A stretch of 64,000 nucleotides of DNA from Seriola aureovittata (Eukaryota > Chordata > Actinopteri > Carangiformes > Carangidae): the NCBI RefSeq assembly GCF_021018895.1, contig NC_079369.1, positions 7,166,694 to 7,230,693 of the forward strand. The letters run 5' to 3'. The notes under the pieces are model-generated. The model made no database searches, had not been told where the DNA came from, and saw only the letters and a program-made list of their open reading frames with translations. The translations under genes and the position numbers were made by a program. Within the stretch, counting starts at the first letter, position 1. The number at the start of each line of letters is the position of its first letter. This document shows, in pieces, positions 26,421-40,149 of the stretch.

Positions 26421-29034
26421 CATCACGTCTACTCAAACACTTAACGACAGGATATATCAGAACCTCATAAACCAAATTCACACCAGCCTCAGCTGCGCTT
26501 TGAGATCAATCGTATCATACATAGCATTGCTATAAAGCTGCTGTTAACATGTGAATATGTTAAATGTTCACATGCTATATTTAGCATTACCCTCCAAACA
26601 CACTGGTCTTTGAGCACAGTTAACTCGGCACAGCTGAGCCTAACAAGCTTAGTCTAATGTGTCCTTACATGACCACCACACCAAGGAAAAGCGTTTTAAT
26701 TTTAGACAATAACATGGCCTTTCCTCTGGCACCACCCTCACACCAAATGTTACATGTCATGCTCCACTAGTGGTGAGGATGTAACACTAACACAGTTGTT
26801 TTTCCTCCGTCCACTGCATTGCATAAGTATGACAGCCTCATGACACCACTGGGTTGGTTACAGACACAGATAGATGTATTTTATTGCCACTTTATTACCA
26901 TAGGCGTTTTTGGTACATGTCAGTAAAGTACAAATCACGTACACTTTAATATAGCTTTAAAATTGATAAAAAGCTTTTTTTTCCTACCTTGTAAACCACC
27001 ACAGGTCTCAGCACGTATCAGTGGAGTAAGAACATCTATTTGTAGAGACTTTGAAATTGCTTAACAATGTAAAGTCTGCCATGTGGTACATTCACATGCA
27101 GGTAAAAAGCTCGGATATCTAAGTTTTGACAGTCGGCCAGTCACCAGCGGCGTTACTAAACTATGCTGTTGGAAAATCATACCAACATGACAAATGGAAA
27201 ACGAAAAAATGGACATAGAGAAAATGAGAATGAGAGTCTGTTTAACAGTCAAGTCTTAAGTCTCAGATGTTGAAGCATCCCTTTAGTACATGAACACATC
27301 CACCCAGCTTCACTCTTTTCTCTCTGGGGTGATTTTCACACAGCGCTGACATGTACTGAAATCAGTGACTGCCTGGAAGTAAGAGAAAGAAAACTGCTTT
27401 TGTCAAATTTAAATGGTAGGTTTTAGAGAGTAGTTGGTTTTAATGTAAAATGTATGTGGTTTCTAGTTGGTTAAATTGGTGGGAAAACTTTTATTTTGGA
27501 ACTTTTGAAAGCTTTTCCAACAATTTACACCTTATGATGACACATTTCTCACAGTTTCTCTACTTTGTTTTCTCCCCAGAATTACAGCAAATATGAGATC
27601 CAAGCCATTGTTGTTATTCTTATGTTCTGAGTATAAGTTAAATTGAGCATAACACAAGAAACTGTCTAGATGGTCAGGGTTTAGTGATTGTTAAACTGCG
27701 GATTTCCTGTGTATCAGTTGTATTGCTACTGCCTCCTTTGGTTGCAGCTGTGTTCTCGATACCTGTATGAAGTGAACAGCTGTTATTCCACAACTGGCTT
27801 CTGCTTCGGTAACATCAGCTCAGTCAGCAGCGCTGAAGTTATGGAGGCACAGGTTCACAGTTCTGGAAACTTCTGTTCGTTCTCGGCTTACAGGAATACA
27901 GCAGGAAAAACTTATTCGTGCCCTATCTCGCTTTCAAAAATTATCTATTCCAGGATTTTTTCCTTCGCTTATTTAAACCTTCTCAGAGAAAGACTATATA
28001 TAAATAAAGTAATAAGCTTATAAAAACATTGTTGAATCATCTGAAGGTTTAAATAATAACTCACCGTGTATTCATTGCCTTTTATTTATTATGCTCTTGC
28101 TGTCATTAAACTTTTTTTCCACACAAAGGACCGTTATAATAATTTATATAATATAATTTCATAATGATCTATACTTTATTCCATCAATTATTTCATATTA
28201 AGAGGTGCAACGTTTTTGTTTGCACTTCAAAATTCATTCCAACAGCTACATCTTACATTAACAGTTCCTTTTCTCACGTAAGGGTAAAAGAGAGATGGGG
28301 TAATGGAGACAGAGGCCCGCAACGAGGAGCAGCTGCACAAACCCTTCAGTCATGAATTTATTCTCATGGCGGAGACAGAGCAGGAAAAAGAAAGGAGATC
28401 TAGGTCACATAGGTTTCCCCACCTGTATGTCAGAGCAGAGCACGGAGAGATAGACTGTAGTTTGTCTGAACCTTTGTCATTCAGCGTACAGGAGTGTATA
28501 CTACGGGACAGTGAATGTTTTTTGAAATTCTTAAAGTTAAACTTTAACTGAAGAAAAATATCCCCTTCCAGGTGCTGTACGGTGGACATTTCACTGCTAA
28601 TTAACACCCATCCAGCAGGCTGAGTTTGATTTGTATATGACTGGTCTGAGGTAAACTCTGCGCTCCTGTGTAACCATGGGTTGAGCTCATACTTAGCTGA
28701 CTAACAAAAAAGTGCTGGCAGTCCAATGTGAGCAGGTACGAGGAGAAAAACAGGAGAAAGAGGAAGTCGAGATGGACGTACCAAGGTGGTGTGTGTCGAA
28801 GGAGGAGTAATATGTCCAATGAGGGACACAACTGGTGTCAAAAAAGTATTGTTGGAGGGTCTTAGTAAAAATGTTTTTATTAATAACACTGATTAAAAGT
28901 ACAGTATATTGACGTTCACTTTACTACACTGAATTATATTCAGTATACATTATGTATCTTGAAGATGCAGATATGTTGCTCTTAGCAATGCTAGTGCCGT
29001 GGGTCGGGGGATGGTGTGTTGGTTACTCCACTCC

Positions 29035-29200
29035 TCGGTCCTTAGTGCTAATTAGCAAATATTCTAACATGCTAAACTAAGATGGTAAAAGTTAAACCTG
29101 CCTAACATCGGCATGTTAGCTTTGTTATTTGCTATTAGCATTTAGCTCAAACTAGCTAAATACAGCCTCACAGAGCCGCTAGTGTGTGGTCATAGACTGT
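29035..29200 (+). repeat. Fragment of the same dispersed repeat family (copy 2)
   Basis: AACATGCTAAACTAAGATGG, GGCATGTTAGC, TTAGCATTTAGCTCAAACTA and ACAGCCTCACAGAG segments: the 'gctaacatgctaa' half of the repeat. No coding capacity. Confidence 0.55.
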
Positions 29201-29796
29201 TGAGCTCTAAATTCAGTCAGACCTGAAAGAATCAAAATTGAAAAATTGTTCACACTGCAACACAGCGTACTCCTGCGTCACCTTTATGAAAATAAGTCAG
29301 GTCCACTGACACTTCTAAAAGTGCTCAGAATATGAGCAAAAAAAATAAACCTGAGCGGAAAGTGTGTAAAGTAATCAAAACAAGGCCTTTTGAAGTAGAA
29401 AAGCCTGTTTGACACTGTTTCACTTTTCCAAGGGGGAATTTTCTCATCAAATGTAAATCGAAGTGTTAAAGGGTTGTGACCAAAGTGAGAAGACACAAGG
29501 TCACAGAAACGACCATTACTTCACCAGTTTATAACTATAGAGACTGACAGAGACGTAACAGAGGAGAGTTCAGGTCCCACCTTCACTATGCAGCACCTCC
29601 AGACTATGAATTATAAATGTCTGGGCAATAACTCCTAAAGGAAAACTGGCCTCATATATTCCTACTCCAGGAGACTGCTCTGTCCCTCAGTGAAGTATTT
29701 TTAGTCACCCGTGTGGTGAGGGGACCCGTGTGTCCAGTCCCTCCAAACGCAATATCAGGATATTATATAACTTTACTAACACATAATTGAGGAGGC

Positions 29797-29823
29797 TTTT
29801 TTTTTTTTTTTTTTTTTTTTTTT
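29797..29823. repeat. Poly-T run of 27
   Basis: Uninterrupted T tract. It could be the A tail of a retroposed sequence on the minus strand, but no retroposon body is recognised next to it. Confidence 0.9.
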
Positions 29824-30285
29824 ACCACATGTTTGTGTCTTCTTTGGGACAGCACACATTGGTGTTATGTCTAATATATTCAAAGCTCAATCTGTGTTCA
29901 TAGTACAGCTGCCTATTGATGCCAGGATGGGAAATATTTCTAAAACATAATAGAATTGTTTTGCTAATGTGTGTATGATTTAAAACGACTGATACATTAT
30001 TACACAAGCTTGGGGCCCCAAAGGCCCTATAAATAATATTTCTGAATTAATTTCACATTATGTACCATTTAGTCTCACAGATTCAAATGTTAACTGTACG
30101 CACACATTAACTGAGCTCAGGAAACTTTGACCACCAGGGGTCTGACTGACCACAGACCCCAAGACACCAGCTCCACAGGTCCCATTAGTAATCCCATATT
30201 TGGATAATTAAAGTAAAATATGTTTGTTTTATATTCCATTTAAACTTTAATTTGTGTGTATTTGGCAATATGAGTTTAAATGGGT

Positions 30286-30289
<4 letters not shown>

Positions 30290-30341
<52 letters not shown>
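30290..30341. repeat. (GT)n microsatellite, about 26 units
   Basis: Uninterrupted array ending gtgcgta. Confidence 0.96.
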
Positions 30342-30344
<3 letters not shown>

Positions 30345-31346
30345 ACATTTCTAAAAATACATGTAGAGTCAAAATGAATGGTGAAATGTGTTTGAGCATA
30401 CCTGCATTAATCATCTACAGTTAGACCTACTTTTCTATATCTGAAAATCTTTTCAAACCAGCATGTTTCAGCATGAAAACAAACCCATATGTGGTAAATG
30501 TACCTGAATGTGGTGGCAAATTATTGTATCATCTGTACCAGTCGGAGTTATGGGATGTCATTTCACATTAATTCACAATGTCTCACATGCCAGTTACTCA
30601 CAGTAATATCTGTGTCCAGATATAGTCAAAGATATCTGCAGCTAAAGCACTCAATCACAGCACCATTCAGACGAAAGAACACACTTTAATCACTCTGACT
30701 GAACCTTCGTTTGAATTCAAGCAGCTTAGTGTAAACACCACATGTTATTAGGCAGCAAGCAGAGTTTATTGTATCAACTGGGAGCTGAACGTTCCTGAAT
30801 AGAACGACTATTGACTTGAATTTCTGCTCCTGGGGGAAAAAAAAGTCTGTGCCCCATAAATATCATCTCCCTCTTGGCTAGTCCAGGAAATGGTGAAGGA
30901 CAGATATTCCCCTCAGAAACCCACAAACTCACACAGAGCTCAACCAAGAAACACACATTTTACCTACATTTTTTAATCCGAGGGACGATGCGTTAGAGAT
31001 TCACTGCTGAGCTCCCTAATTATTACAATTCAACTAACTAACTATTCTAGCCACTTTAACAAATATGAAGACTTCACACACCAACATCCACCTCTACGGT
31101 TACTCGTCCCACATCCCATGAAACTTGAATCACACTCGTCCCCCTGCAGAACGCTTATATTGCAAACAGGACAGCAGTTTTACTTGTTTGATTCCCAGAC
31201 TTTCTTGTTTGTATGAATAATTAGATTTTCGTGGGAGGGTCGAGCGCAGCACACAGAGTAACATTGGTGTACCACCAGGTCCTGCACCCTGGGAAAAGTC
31301 TGTAAAGTCAACACACAGGTTTACTTGGCTCTGTTCTCTGCCTCTG

Positions 31347-31355
<9 letters not shown>

Positions 31356-31431
<76 letters not shown>
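31356..31431. repeat. (CA)n microsatellite, about 37 units
   Basis: Follows a short (TC)n run; one AAA interruption near its 3' end. Confidence 0.96.
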
Positions 31432-31894
31432 GCAGAGTCAACATTTGGGGTTTTACGTGGGCCCCGGCAGAAGAGGAAGCAACCAGCAGAGGTTCAGAGG
31501 GTCAAGAACGACCGAACATTTCACCATCCAACCACCAAAAACCGACCCATATCTGCTGCCGGTAAAGGAGGAGGGTACAGAAGTCTGAAGTTTGTAAAGT
31601 TATATCTCTTCTGTCATAATGACACATCCCAAACACGGGTCATAATCTTTGATAATCTGTATGACTTCATATTGATCAAAGTGGGAAATGTAATTAGAAT
31701 ACTTTCATGTGATAAGTTAAGTTAATTTGCAAGTTTGACATTAAAATGTTAGCTGTTGTATTCATGCTTTTACATCTACTCATGCTCTTAATGAATGTAA
31801 ATTATAATCATAATCAGTGCATAATCATTCTGCATTTTCCTTGTTACCCTGCAGTGAAAATCAGGAGATTATCAAGTCCATCAGTGCAGTTTCA

Positions 31895-32325
31895 AACCAG
31901 TTAGCTAGCTAAACGCTAACGTCAGCGTGCTAATGCTAATGTCAGTGATGAAGCTAACATGTTGATGTAAGCAGGTATAGCGTTTACCATGTTCACCATT
32001 TCACTTTACTGTGTTAGCATGCTAAAAATGTGCTAATTAGCGCTAAACACAGCTGAGGCTGATGGGAATGTTATTAGCTTTGCAGGTATTTGGTCACAAA
32101 CCAAAATACTGGACAAACGACAAATGATGAGCTGGCGGTGACTCAAGATGAAAAGTCGCAGGATCAATAAAGTTATTACAAATAATCCTAAGAGGAACAT
32201 GAACGTCTGCACAAATCCTCCATCAAACAGCTGTTGAGATATTTCACTCAAAGCCAAAATGTGAAGCTCATGTTGGTTCGAGAGGAGGAGTCAGGGGATC
32301 ACCAAAGTCATTAGGATTCACCACA
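31895..32325 (-). repeat. Dispersed repeat family, long copy in minus orientation (copy 3)
   Basis: Read on minus it runs TGAATCCTAATGACTTTGGT, GATCCCCTGACTCC, a 'dkkttggtttgtgacca'-type middle (GTTTGTGACCAAATACCTGC), then TTAGCATGCTAACAC and further GCTAAC motifs. This links the parts seen separately in copies 1 and 2. No protein and no obvious terminal inverted repeats. Confidence 0.6.
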
Positions 32326-34369
32326 ATAATATATTAAATTATATTTCACAAGGTTTCCATTTCAAAAATAACTCACCAAACAAATTTAATTACCTCATAT
32401 TTCACTACATTTTGGGAAAGAATCCAATAATGGTACTGTATGAGAGTATGTCAAAGGAAGCACAGATGAAAATTTGCATTTAGCTCTATCTGGTCCAATG
32501 ATAGGACATCCAGTGGCCTGGTGGTAAATACCCAAACCATATAACCACAATGTACCTACTTCAGTTCCAGCTGCAGGACTGTGTTGCATGTCATAACTCT
32601 GTAACCCCCTATCATCTGCCTCTCTAATATCAACTGTCCAATAACGAAAAAAAAACTACTATAAATAAACAGTAAATAATGGTGTATGAGCTGCTAAAAA
32701 TTGGCAGATCACATTTCACTCAGGTTCGTCTCTGCTACTTCAACCCAGAAATCACGTGTAGGCCTTAGAGCTATAAACCGCATATACAGTATGGGCATGT
32801 GTGTGTTTATGTGCGCTGTTGGTGCTGGGCCTGCTGTACAGTATGCCCATATGTTTTGCACCATAACCATCCACATATGCTTCCTATTACATCCTCTTGG
32901 TGCTCCCTTAAGACTGTAAAATCACAGGTATTTTATGTTTATGGGAATGCATGAAATCCGAATCACATTTCGCAATCAGACCCAGGTGGAGCCGTGTAAA
33001 CACATGGCAGTAAAATCTGAGAATGAGGCGCATGTATGTGCATGTAGGCTTACACACACACACACACGCTTAATTAAATTGTCTTGACTAGAAGAGAAAA
33101 CAATCCTCTATTGTCTGGGTAAGATATGACCCCTGGGGAGAAGTTAATAATAGGATATCACACACCCTCACACAACACGTACACATGTATGTAATGATAT
33201 ACACGGCCGATCTGAGCACTGCTCTATGATAGAGTGGATTAGAACAAGACTCTGCTTCATAAGCAAAGGTTTTACAGTGATATGAAACCAAAAGTTAAAA
33301 AGCTGAGGTCCTGTGCTGCTTCACAAGCTGCAATACTCTTCATATCAATGGCTTTATATCCAGTGAATCTTGCGACATATTTCTCTCTCTGTACCCACTT
33401 CTGCTGTGTCACAAGCAGGTCATAGGTCACACTAAGCTACAGAGCTGCAGGTGATTCCTGTACACTCTCTGCGATGTGATGACTTTCTCCTACCCATATG
33501 CTATGTGATAAAGCAAAGGGAGCTCCTGAAACTGCTTTCACTTATAGGTTAGACAAGCTCAAGCAGGAGCACACCTGCTGTAACACCTCGCTGATGGTGC
33601 CATTAGGGACTTTTCGTTGCCTGAGGACGTGAACTGTTCAAGCCGGTGTGCAGGTGCTCGTAAAGGCTACCAGCTGATGTTTAGAGGCCACAAGGGAGGA
33701 AGAAAATGAGAAACTGCAGGAGAAGCTGTAGGCCCACTTACTTCACTTATGAACACTCACAGACAGCACTGTATTTAATCTACCTGCTGAATCCACCAGC
33801 AACATTTCAACAAAGACTCATAACTGTTCAATGTGTCTATCGTGCAATGACCAGGCCTGTGTTTCTTATGTAAGGAGAGTAGCCTAAAATCCTTGACTGG
33901 AAATCCATTTTGATTGAATATCCAGGCCCTGAACTTTACAGCTACACTGTCAGATTGGAAAAACAGCAGCCCACGCCAAGAAGCTCTTTTTTTTTTTTCC
34001 ATTTCCCCCATTAAAGCAAAGGTCCATCCCCAGCACGCCGCTTAAATCAGGAGCACTTGTGCATTCAACTACAACAAGGAAGTGCTTTCTTAAATTTCAA
34101 CAGGAAAAGTACATCTGAGTTTTTAAACAAAGTATATAACGACTTAAATACCAGCACTGATTATTGCACCTTACATTCACCAGTGAGGGAAGAGCGTTAC
34201 CTTCACTAAGGACAACATCATATTCTGTTCTGCTCCACTCTGCAGGAAAATAATGAATGAAGTCTGACACTAACAAGGTAACACACAGTGGTGGATTTAA
34301 GTAAATGTACAAGAATGTAAGGAGGAGCTAGTTTTAGCTACTTCATATACTGTATACAATATACTAGGG

Positions 34370-34670
34370 TTGGGCTCTTTCCAAAGGGTCACAAATAAAT
34401 CTGACCGGTCGTGAGAAGATTAAAGGGAGAGGAAAGAGGAAAAAGTTCTGCTCCACAAATATGTTTTCTTTTTACTTTTATCTAATCTTTTATTTTTGTG
34501 TGTGAATACTGGATAATTTGAACAATGAAACAATCTGAAAAGTTTATAGGAGAAACATCTCTGTAGAGCTACGCTACACATTGACAACATGATGCGAGGT
34601 CTCAATCAAAAACTGATTTTTTTTTTTTTGAACTTTCATAAAAAGGTTGGGGATCACTGGTTTTAACTAT
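34370..34670 (+). repeat. Dispersed fish repeat
   Basis: GGGTCACAAATAAATCTGAC, GGTCGTGAGAAGATTAAAGG, a T-rich middle and a terminal AAAAGGTTGGGGATCACTGG. This order is typical of a common percomorph repeat that I know only from memory. Confidence 0.5.
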
Positions 34671-36968
34671 GACAATGCACTGATTTTTGTAAATGTTGTT
34701 TAGTGTAAAATCTGCAAAGTAACCAGTGAGTGCAGCTGACAAGTAAAAAGTAAAGCGCTTGATTAAAAACACTGAAACATTCTGATAAAAATTAGTTGAA
34801 AGACCAAAGCGTTGTCCCTACAGCATGATACGTCAGCAGCGACAACTCATTCACTGCCCTGACTGTCATTTGTACACAGTAGAAGTCTGCAGCGTGTCAT
34901 GAGGTCCTTTTGATGGTGAAATATTACCTCAGATCTTCCCTGACAGCCTGCAATTAGGACAGACAGGGGGAACTGAGACGGTGGAGGTGGAGAGACTGAT
35001 AATGAGCATCAGACAAACACAAAGAGGCTGCCACATGTAAACAGGAGAGATACAATGAGGAATAACACCAAGGCCACATGTGCAAACACAGAGAAGGATT
35101 TAGACAGTGACTACTGAGTGTTACTGTATGTGTGCATCTATCTTTTTGCTCCTAGATAATCATTTGGTTTGGAGATCGATCTGTGTTTAGAATAAGACCG
35201 ATGACCATATGTCGGTTCAAGCAGCCTTCTCTGTGAGAGACAACCTTATATTCACTGCATTAATTATTGCAAAATATCACAGAAGCAATTGAATTTGTTG
35301 TATTTCCTGTAACTAGAGCTAAATCACCTCTGGTTTAAGAAGTGGACCTCAAGTCGGAGACAAACAAGTAAATGAAACTCAGAAATACGAGGGACAGATG
35401 CTCAGTGTTCTTTAGGCTTCATGTAACCTAATCCCCGTCAAACGGTAGGTGATGAGTGATGTGCTGGTTTGGGCAGGGTTGAAGTTCAAGCATGTGCGGG
35501 ATGCAAAGTCAACAGTGCAGTATTTTAGGGGACGATGTTCCCTGAAATGCCGCTATTTATACCAAATTACAGTAAGCACCTCAGCTAGAGAGAGCACACA
35601 GCTGGTTTTCTCTTGCCAGAAGCATTGATTTGAAAACACTTCCAATCAAACAACGTCAGTGTCGAGTTACAGCTACGCTAAGTAAGCAGCGGGTGCCTCC
35701 CGTGCAGTACTTTGAATGTGGGGTTGAAATTACAGCCTTTGCTGTGGCGTGTGTTTAAGGTCTGTATGTGAGGATGTCAGTCAGCCTCCAGGCTGTAGAC
35801 TGGAGGGCTACTAATTGAAATGACATGTTAGAAAGATGCAGTGATAACACACTCCTAATGTGGTTCCATCTGTACTCTCTCTCTCGTTCTATCTGTCTGC
35901 CCCTGTTTGTGTGTGCGTGTTCATCTCAGTATAAGTTAAGTAAAATTACACCCACATAATGGAGTGAAGGCTTTGGATCAAATCCCCTGTGAAAGCTCCC
36001 TCCCTCTCTATTTTCCAACTGTCTGAGCAAATAAAAAGTACTGAATATGAGTACATTAACCACTCCCCTCTGACATCCACCACAGGCATTTCATATATTT
36101 CCCTGTCAGGAGCAATGGCTTCTCCATTCTGCTTTGACAAAGAACTTATTTACCCTGATAAAGCTTTCCTAGCCCTGATACTCTTACACCACCATAAATT
36201 GGCAATCTGTGGTGATCAGTGTGTTTCCAGGACTTAAGTTGTGGTCAAATTTTGTAATGCCACTTTTTGTTTTCTGAAACTCGCTTTGTCGACTTGTACT
36301 TTCTTCTCCAGAATTTGGCACTGTGCAGAGAAAGTGGCTGAACTTTAGAGAGGGGGGGGGTTGGATCATAGAATAAAAAAACCCCTGATGTTTAAGATAG
36401 ACACTATGATGACACTATGTTATCTACAGAGCAGTTTGTATGCATGCAAAATGGATAATTTAATCTGTAATCTCTGTAATCATTTAATCATTGTGGATGG
36501 AACATTCAAAAAAGGATTCGAACAGTGTTTCTGTATTTTCAAGGAGAATTTCCCTTTAAGCGTTAAAAGCCTGAGTGTAGTAAACCTTTCTCAAACACCT
36601 ACCATCACCTAACATCATTAATTAATCTATAGATTATAAATAATGATGATGATAGATAGATAAGAAATATAATACATGTAACAATGTAATTACCCATTGT
36701 ATGTTATCAGATACAGTAGTATTACAGAGGCAAGCAGTAAATCCTCAGATTAGAGAAACAGGAAACAACAAATATGCGACAAAATCACATACATTTACGC
36801 TGAAATTTGTCATTGATTAATTATCAACTAACTAATGGATTAACTGACTTATCATTTCAGTTCTCGTGTTAAGAAGGCCTTGAGGTCAGCATCAGCTGTT
36901 ATGTGCTGTAAGGCCATATTCTTAACGAAAACAAAAAGCAGTCATGTGCACAATTTAAAACTGCCCCG

Positions 36969-36991
36969 TCACACACACACACACACACACA

Positions 36992-37077
<86 letters not shown>
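36969..37077. repeat. (CA)n microsatellite, about 53 units, longest in the window
   Basis: Array of about 109 bp with a single CAGA interruption near its left end. Confidence 0.97.
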
Positions 37078-37081
<4 letters not shown>

Positions 37082-38458
37082 GCTACCAAGAATGACCTTA
37101 AGATCATCTTGACCTCTCCATAACAATCAATCCATTGACCAGTCTGCTGCTTCCAATGCCAGAGCTGAGAGTTCATACATATTCTTAACTCTTCAGATAA
37201 CCGCTCTGTGTAGGGTTAACCTACCAAATAACTTCAGCGAGGTAGAAAAGAGGCCTCTGTGTGGACATCTGTCACCCGCATACCACAGCAGGATACCTAC
37301 ATACCATCCACGTAACACCTACATAACACTAAAGAACACACACACCACCTCCACGACACAAAAGCAGGATGAGAACTCGAGGGACAGAAATCTTTTTCAA
37401 AGCTGTAACTTGAACATTTAACATTTCATCAGCTGACCACAGTCAACTCGGAGAGAATCTAAGTAACCATAAAGACTCAGTTGTTCAACTTTTCCAAAAC
37501 ATTCTTCTAACCTCCCCACCACAATAAAGCAAACAAAGATGTGTGTGAGCTTGATGCAAGGCAGTGAAATAAGAGTCACATAATTTTTATATTAGTTACA
37601 CTTTTTTTTTTATCGCTCGTAAAAAAGGATAGTTGGTGCCATTCTGCACAGTACAGTCATTTGTATGGGCCAGTAAACACTGTCCAGACAGACAAAATTA
37701 CACTTAAATTATTACAGCTCCAACACGTCTGAAGATGATAGATTTTATGCATGTTCCCAATAAAACTAAATGGTTTAAAAGCTGAAGAGATCTGCTTCCT
37801 CTCCAGTGTTGATGACTTTTAGAAAGACAGACATGCATCATTTCAACTCTTTTCTTCCTCCCTGATCATTATTTGAAGTGAAAAGGTGTTTAAATGAAGG
37901 AATGAGGCTTAATCACATTTTCAGCCAACCACAGCAAAGTAAAACAATGTGCGATAGCGTCTGTTGGAAACAGCTGGATGTGCAGCAGCAGAGCACAGAG
38001 CAGTTTGAATCTGGCACTGCATCGCTTTGCTCTGCTGTCCACTCTTCTAGTCTGCCATGCAAACAGCAGCCGCTTCACACAAAAGGTACAGTGAGTTCAA
38101 ACATGCAAGTAGGACTTTACCAGGGGAATTCTACAAGGAAAACTTTCACATTCACACATGTTTCACAAAAGCTGATCACAGTTTGAAGTTCCACCTTTAC
38201 AGTCAAAACAAAGACAAAAAAAAAGGATGAAGCGTTAAAGGTGAAAAATGTAAAAGGACGACTTACTTACTTCTAAGATGTTTTTTTTTTCCTTTCAGAC
38301 CATTTGTTCAGAGATGGTTTTAGATTATTCCAGTGAGAGTCAGACGGCTGAACGTTACAACCCGAGCCCTTCTCTCTCTCGCTCGCTCATTCACTCTGAC
38401 CGTCAGGCGCCTTCACTAGGACTCACTGGGCTAATGTAAGACACCCCTGCACATAGGA

Positions 38459-38459
<1 letters not shown>

Positions 38460-38490
<31 letters not shown>

Positions 38491-38541
38491 GGAGAGAGGA
38501 AGAGAGGAAGAGAGGGGGAGAGAGAGAGAGAGAGAGCGAGA
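38460..38541. repeat. (GA)n-rich imperfect microsatellite
   Basis: GA units mixed with GGGA, GGAA and GCGA variants. The Leu/Ser-alternating ORFs on the other strand come from this composition. Confidence 0.93.
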
Positions 38542-39374
38542 GGCAGGAAAAAAAAACTTTGCATTCTGTGGATTCTTGGGAGGGCGCCAAAGTCCCAGAA
38601 TTCCACATGCCACACATAAGGTTTCAATTAAGGCCGAATCCAACACTCAATCAGAAAGCTTTCTTCCTCCTGAAAAGAGTCTTTCTTTTGACAGCTAGAG
38701 GCTGAAGCAACTATAACTCAAGGTAATGTTTGTGTTGCTATCCTCTGCAGTCATTTCTCTGTCATTTTATAACAGATTTATGGGAGTTTTTTGTTGCTAC
38801 TGTCTCAGACGGTTTCACATCAAGTCTGTATTTTAAGTTTAAAATGCTGTAAATACATGATTTTAGTATAAAATCATACTGGACTCCTGTTGCGTTTGAT
38901 CATATGAAATAAAACCCTGTACTTGTGCTCCAAGTACACAAAAAAAATCACCTTTTGTATTAAACTCAGTGGCGCAAACACTGCAGTTCGTCACTGCCTT
39001 AATAGCCAAACCAGATCCATGAAAAGTGTGAGTCAAGTGTCAGAGAGGTTGACTTCTACTCACGTCATAAAATGTGTGTTTTACTGCTGATGTCGCCTGA
39101 ACCATTTGACCAGACTAAAGAAATTAGACGATTATTTGGAAGTGTAAACGTTTCATATAAAAGACATAGTGACTTCAGGTCTTTCTGGTTTCTTGGTGTG
39201 TAGTGTTTCCTGATGAGGGACACGTACTATCCTGCAGCAAAGTGGACCACAATGGCTGGAAAAGTTTAGGATTTTATTGTCTACTTGAATGGATATTTTT
39301 GATTTTTTTTTTTTTTTTTTTCAGCTGCTTTTGTACATTTTTAGCCATGCCAGCGATCTAGGGATAGCAACGTT

Positions 39375-39725
39375 GATCAGTCAGTCAGTCCACCACTGCT
39401 CCAGATTGAAATATCTAAACTATTTGATGGATTACCATGAAATTTTATATTGACATTCAAAGTACCCAGAGGAAGAATCCTGATGAGTTTAGTGCTGACT
39501 TTTCCACTTGCGCCACCACAAGGTTGACATTGCATTAAATGTCTCGACACCTATGGACATTTATATGACTTTTCATCTAGCGTCATCATCAGGTTAATAC
39601 TTTAATCTGTAAGTTTGCTTAGAAAATAAACATTACACCTGCTAAACATCAGCAAGTTAACATCGTCATTGAGAGCATGCAGCCATGCTAGTGTTAGCAT
39701 TTAGCTAAAAGCATAGCTGTCTTGT
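39375..39725 (+). repeat. Dispersed repeat family, long copy in plus orientation (copy 4)
   Basis: CAGATTGAAATATCTAAACT, GATGGATTACCATGAAATTT, CCCAGAGGAAGAATCCTGAT, then ACACCTGCTAAACATCAGCA and GTGTTAGCATTTAGCT. Same order of parts as copy 3 on the opposite strand. Confidence 0.6.
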
Positions 39726-40149
39726 TAGACATTTAAAAAAATATCTCTGGAGTAGAACTTCATATTTGGGTTTCATAAATGTTTTTAAAGCATCTGAACA
39801 GAGATCTGTGTACAAACTAGGACACCATGAAAGTAGGTGTTTTTCTGCTAAAGTAAACATACTGCAGTCTTTCACATCATAATGCAGTAACAGAGCTGGA
39901 GAGTAAGAAAGAAAACGAGTCACAAAGGAGCCACAAAGAATATTTCCTGAATAGCTGCAACAGCATTGCATGCTCTGGCCCATCTTAAACATAAACCATG
40001 TGCTGGAAACTCTGATTCAAGACACCAGGAGCTATAATGCAAAAAGCACACCCTGCAGACACTGGCAAGTGAAACTCACACATTCACATATTGTAGGCTT
40101 ATTTGTACAGAACACGCACTCTCACACAAGACAACACATTCATAGGTTT

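Noticed and set aside
27688..28023. 111-residue plus-strand ORF in the gene-free region
   Set aside because: It begins with TTG, has no recognisable domain, and its composition looks like translated non-coding DNA.
36969..37077. Long array considered as a CRISPR or satellite
   Set aside because: It is a plain dinucleotide run without unique spacers, in a vertebrate genome.
38403..38646. Leu/Ser-rich minus-strand ORFs
   Set aside because: They are translations of the GA-rich microsatellite.
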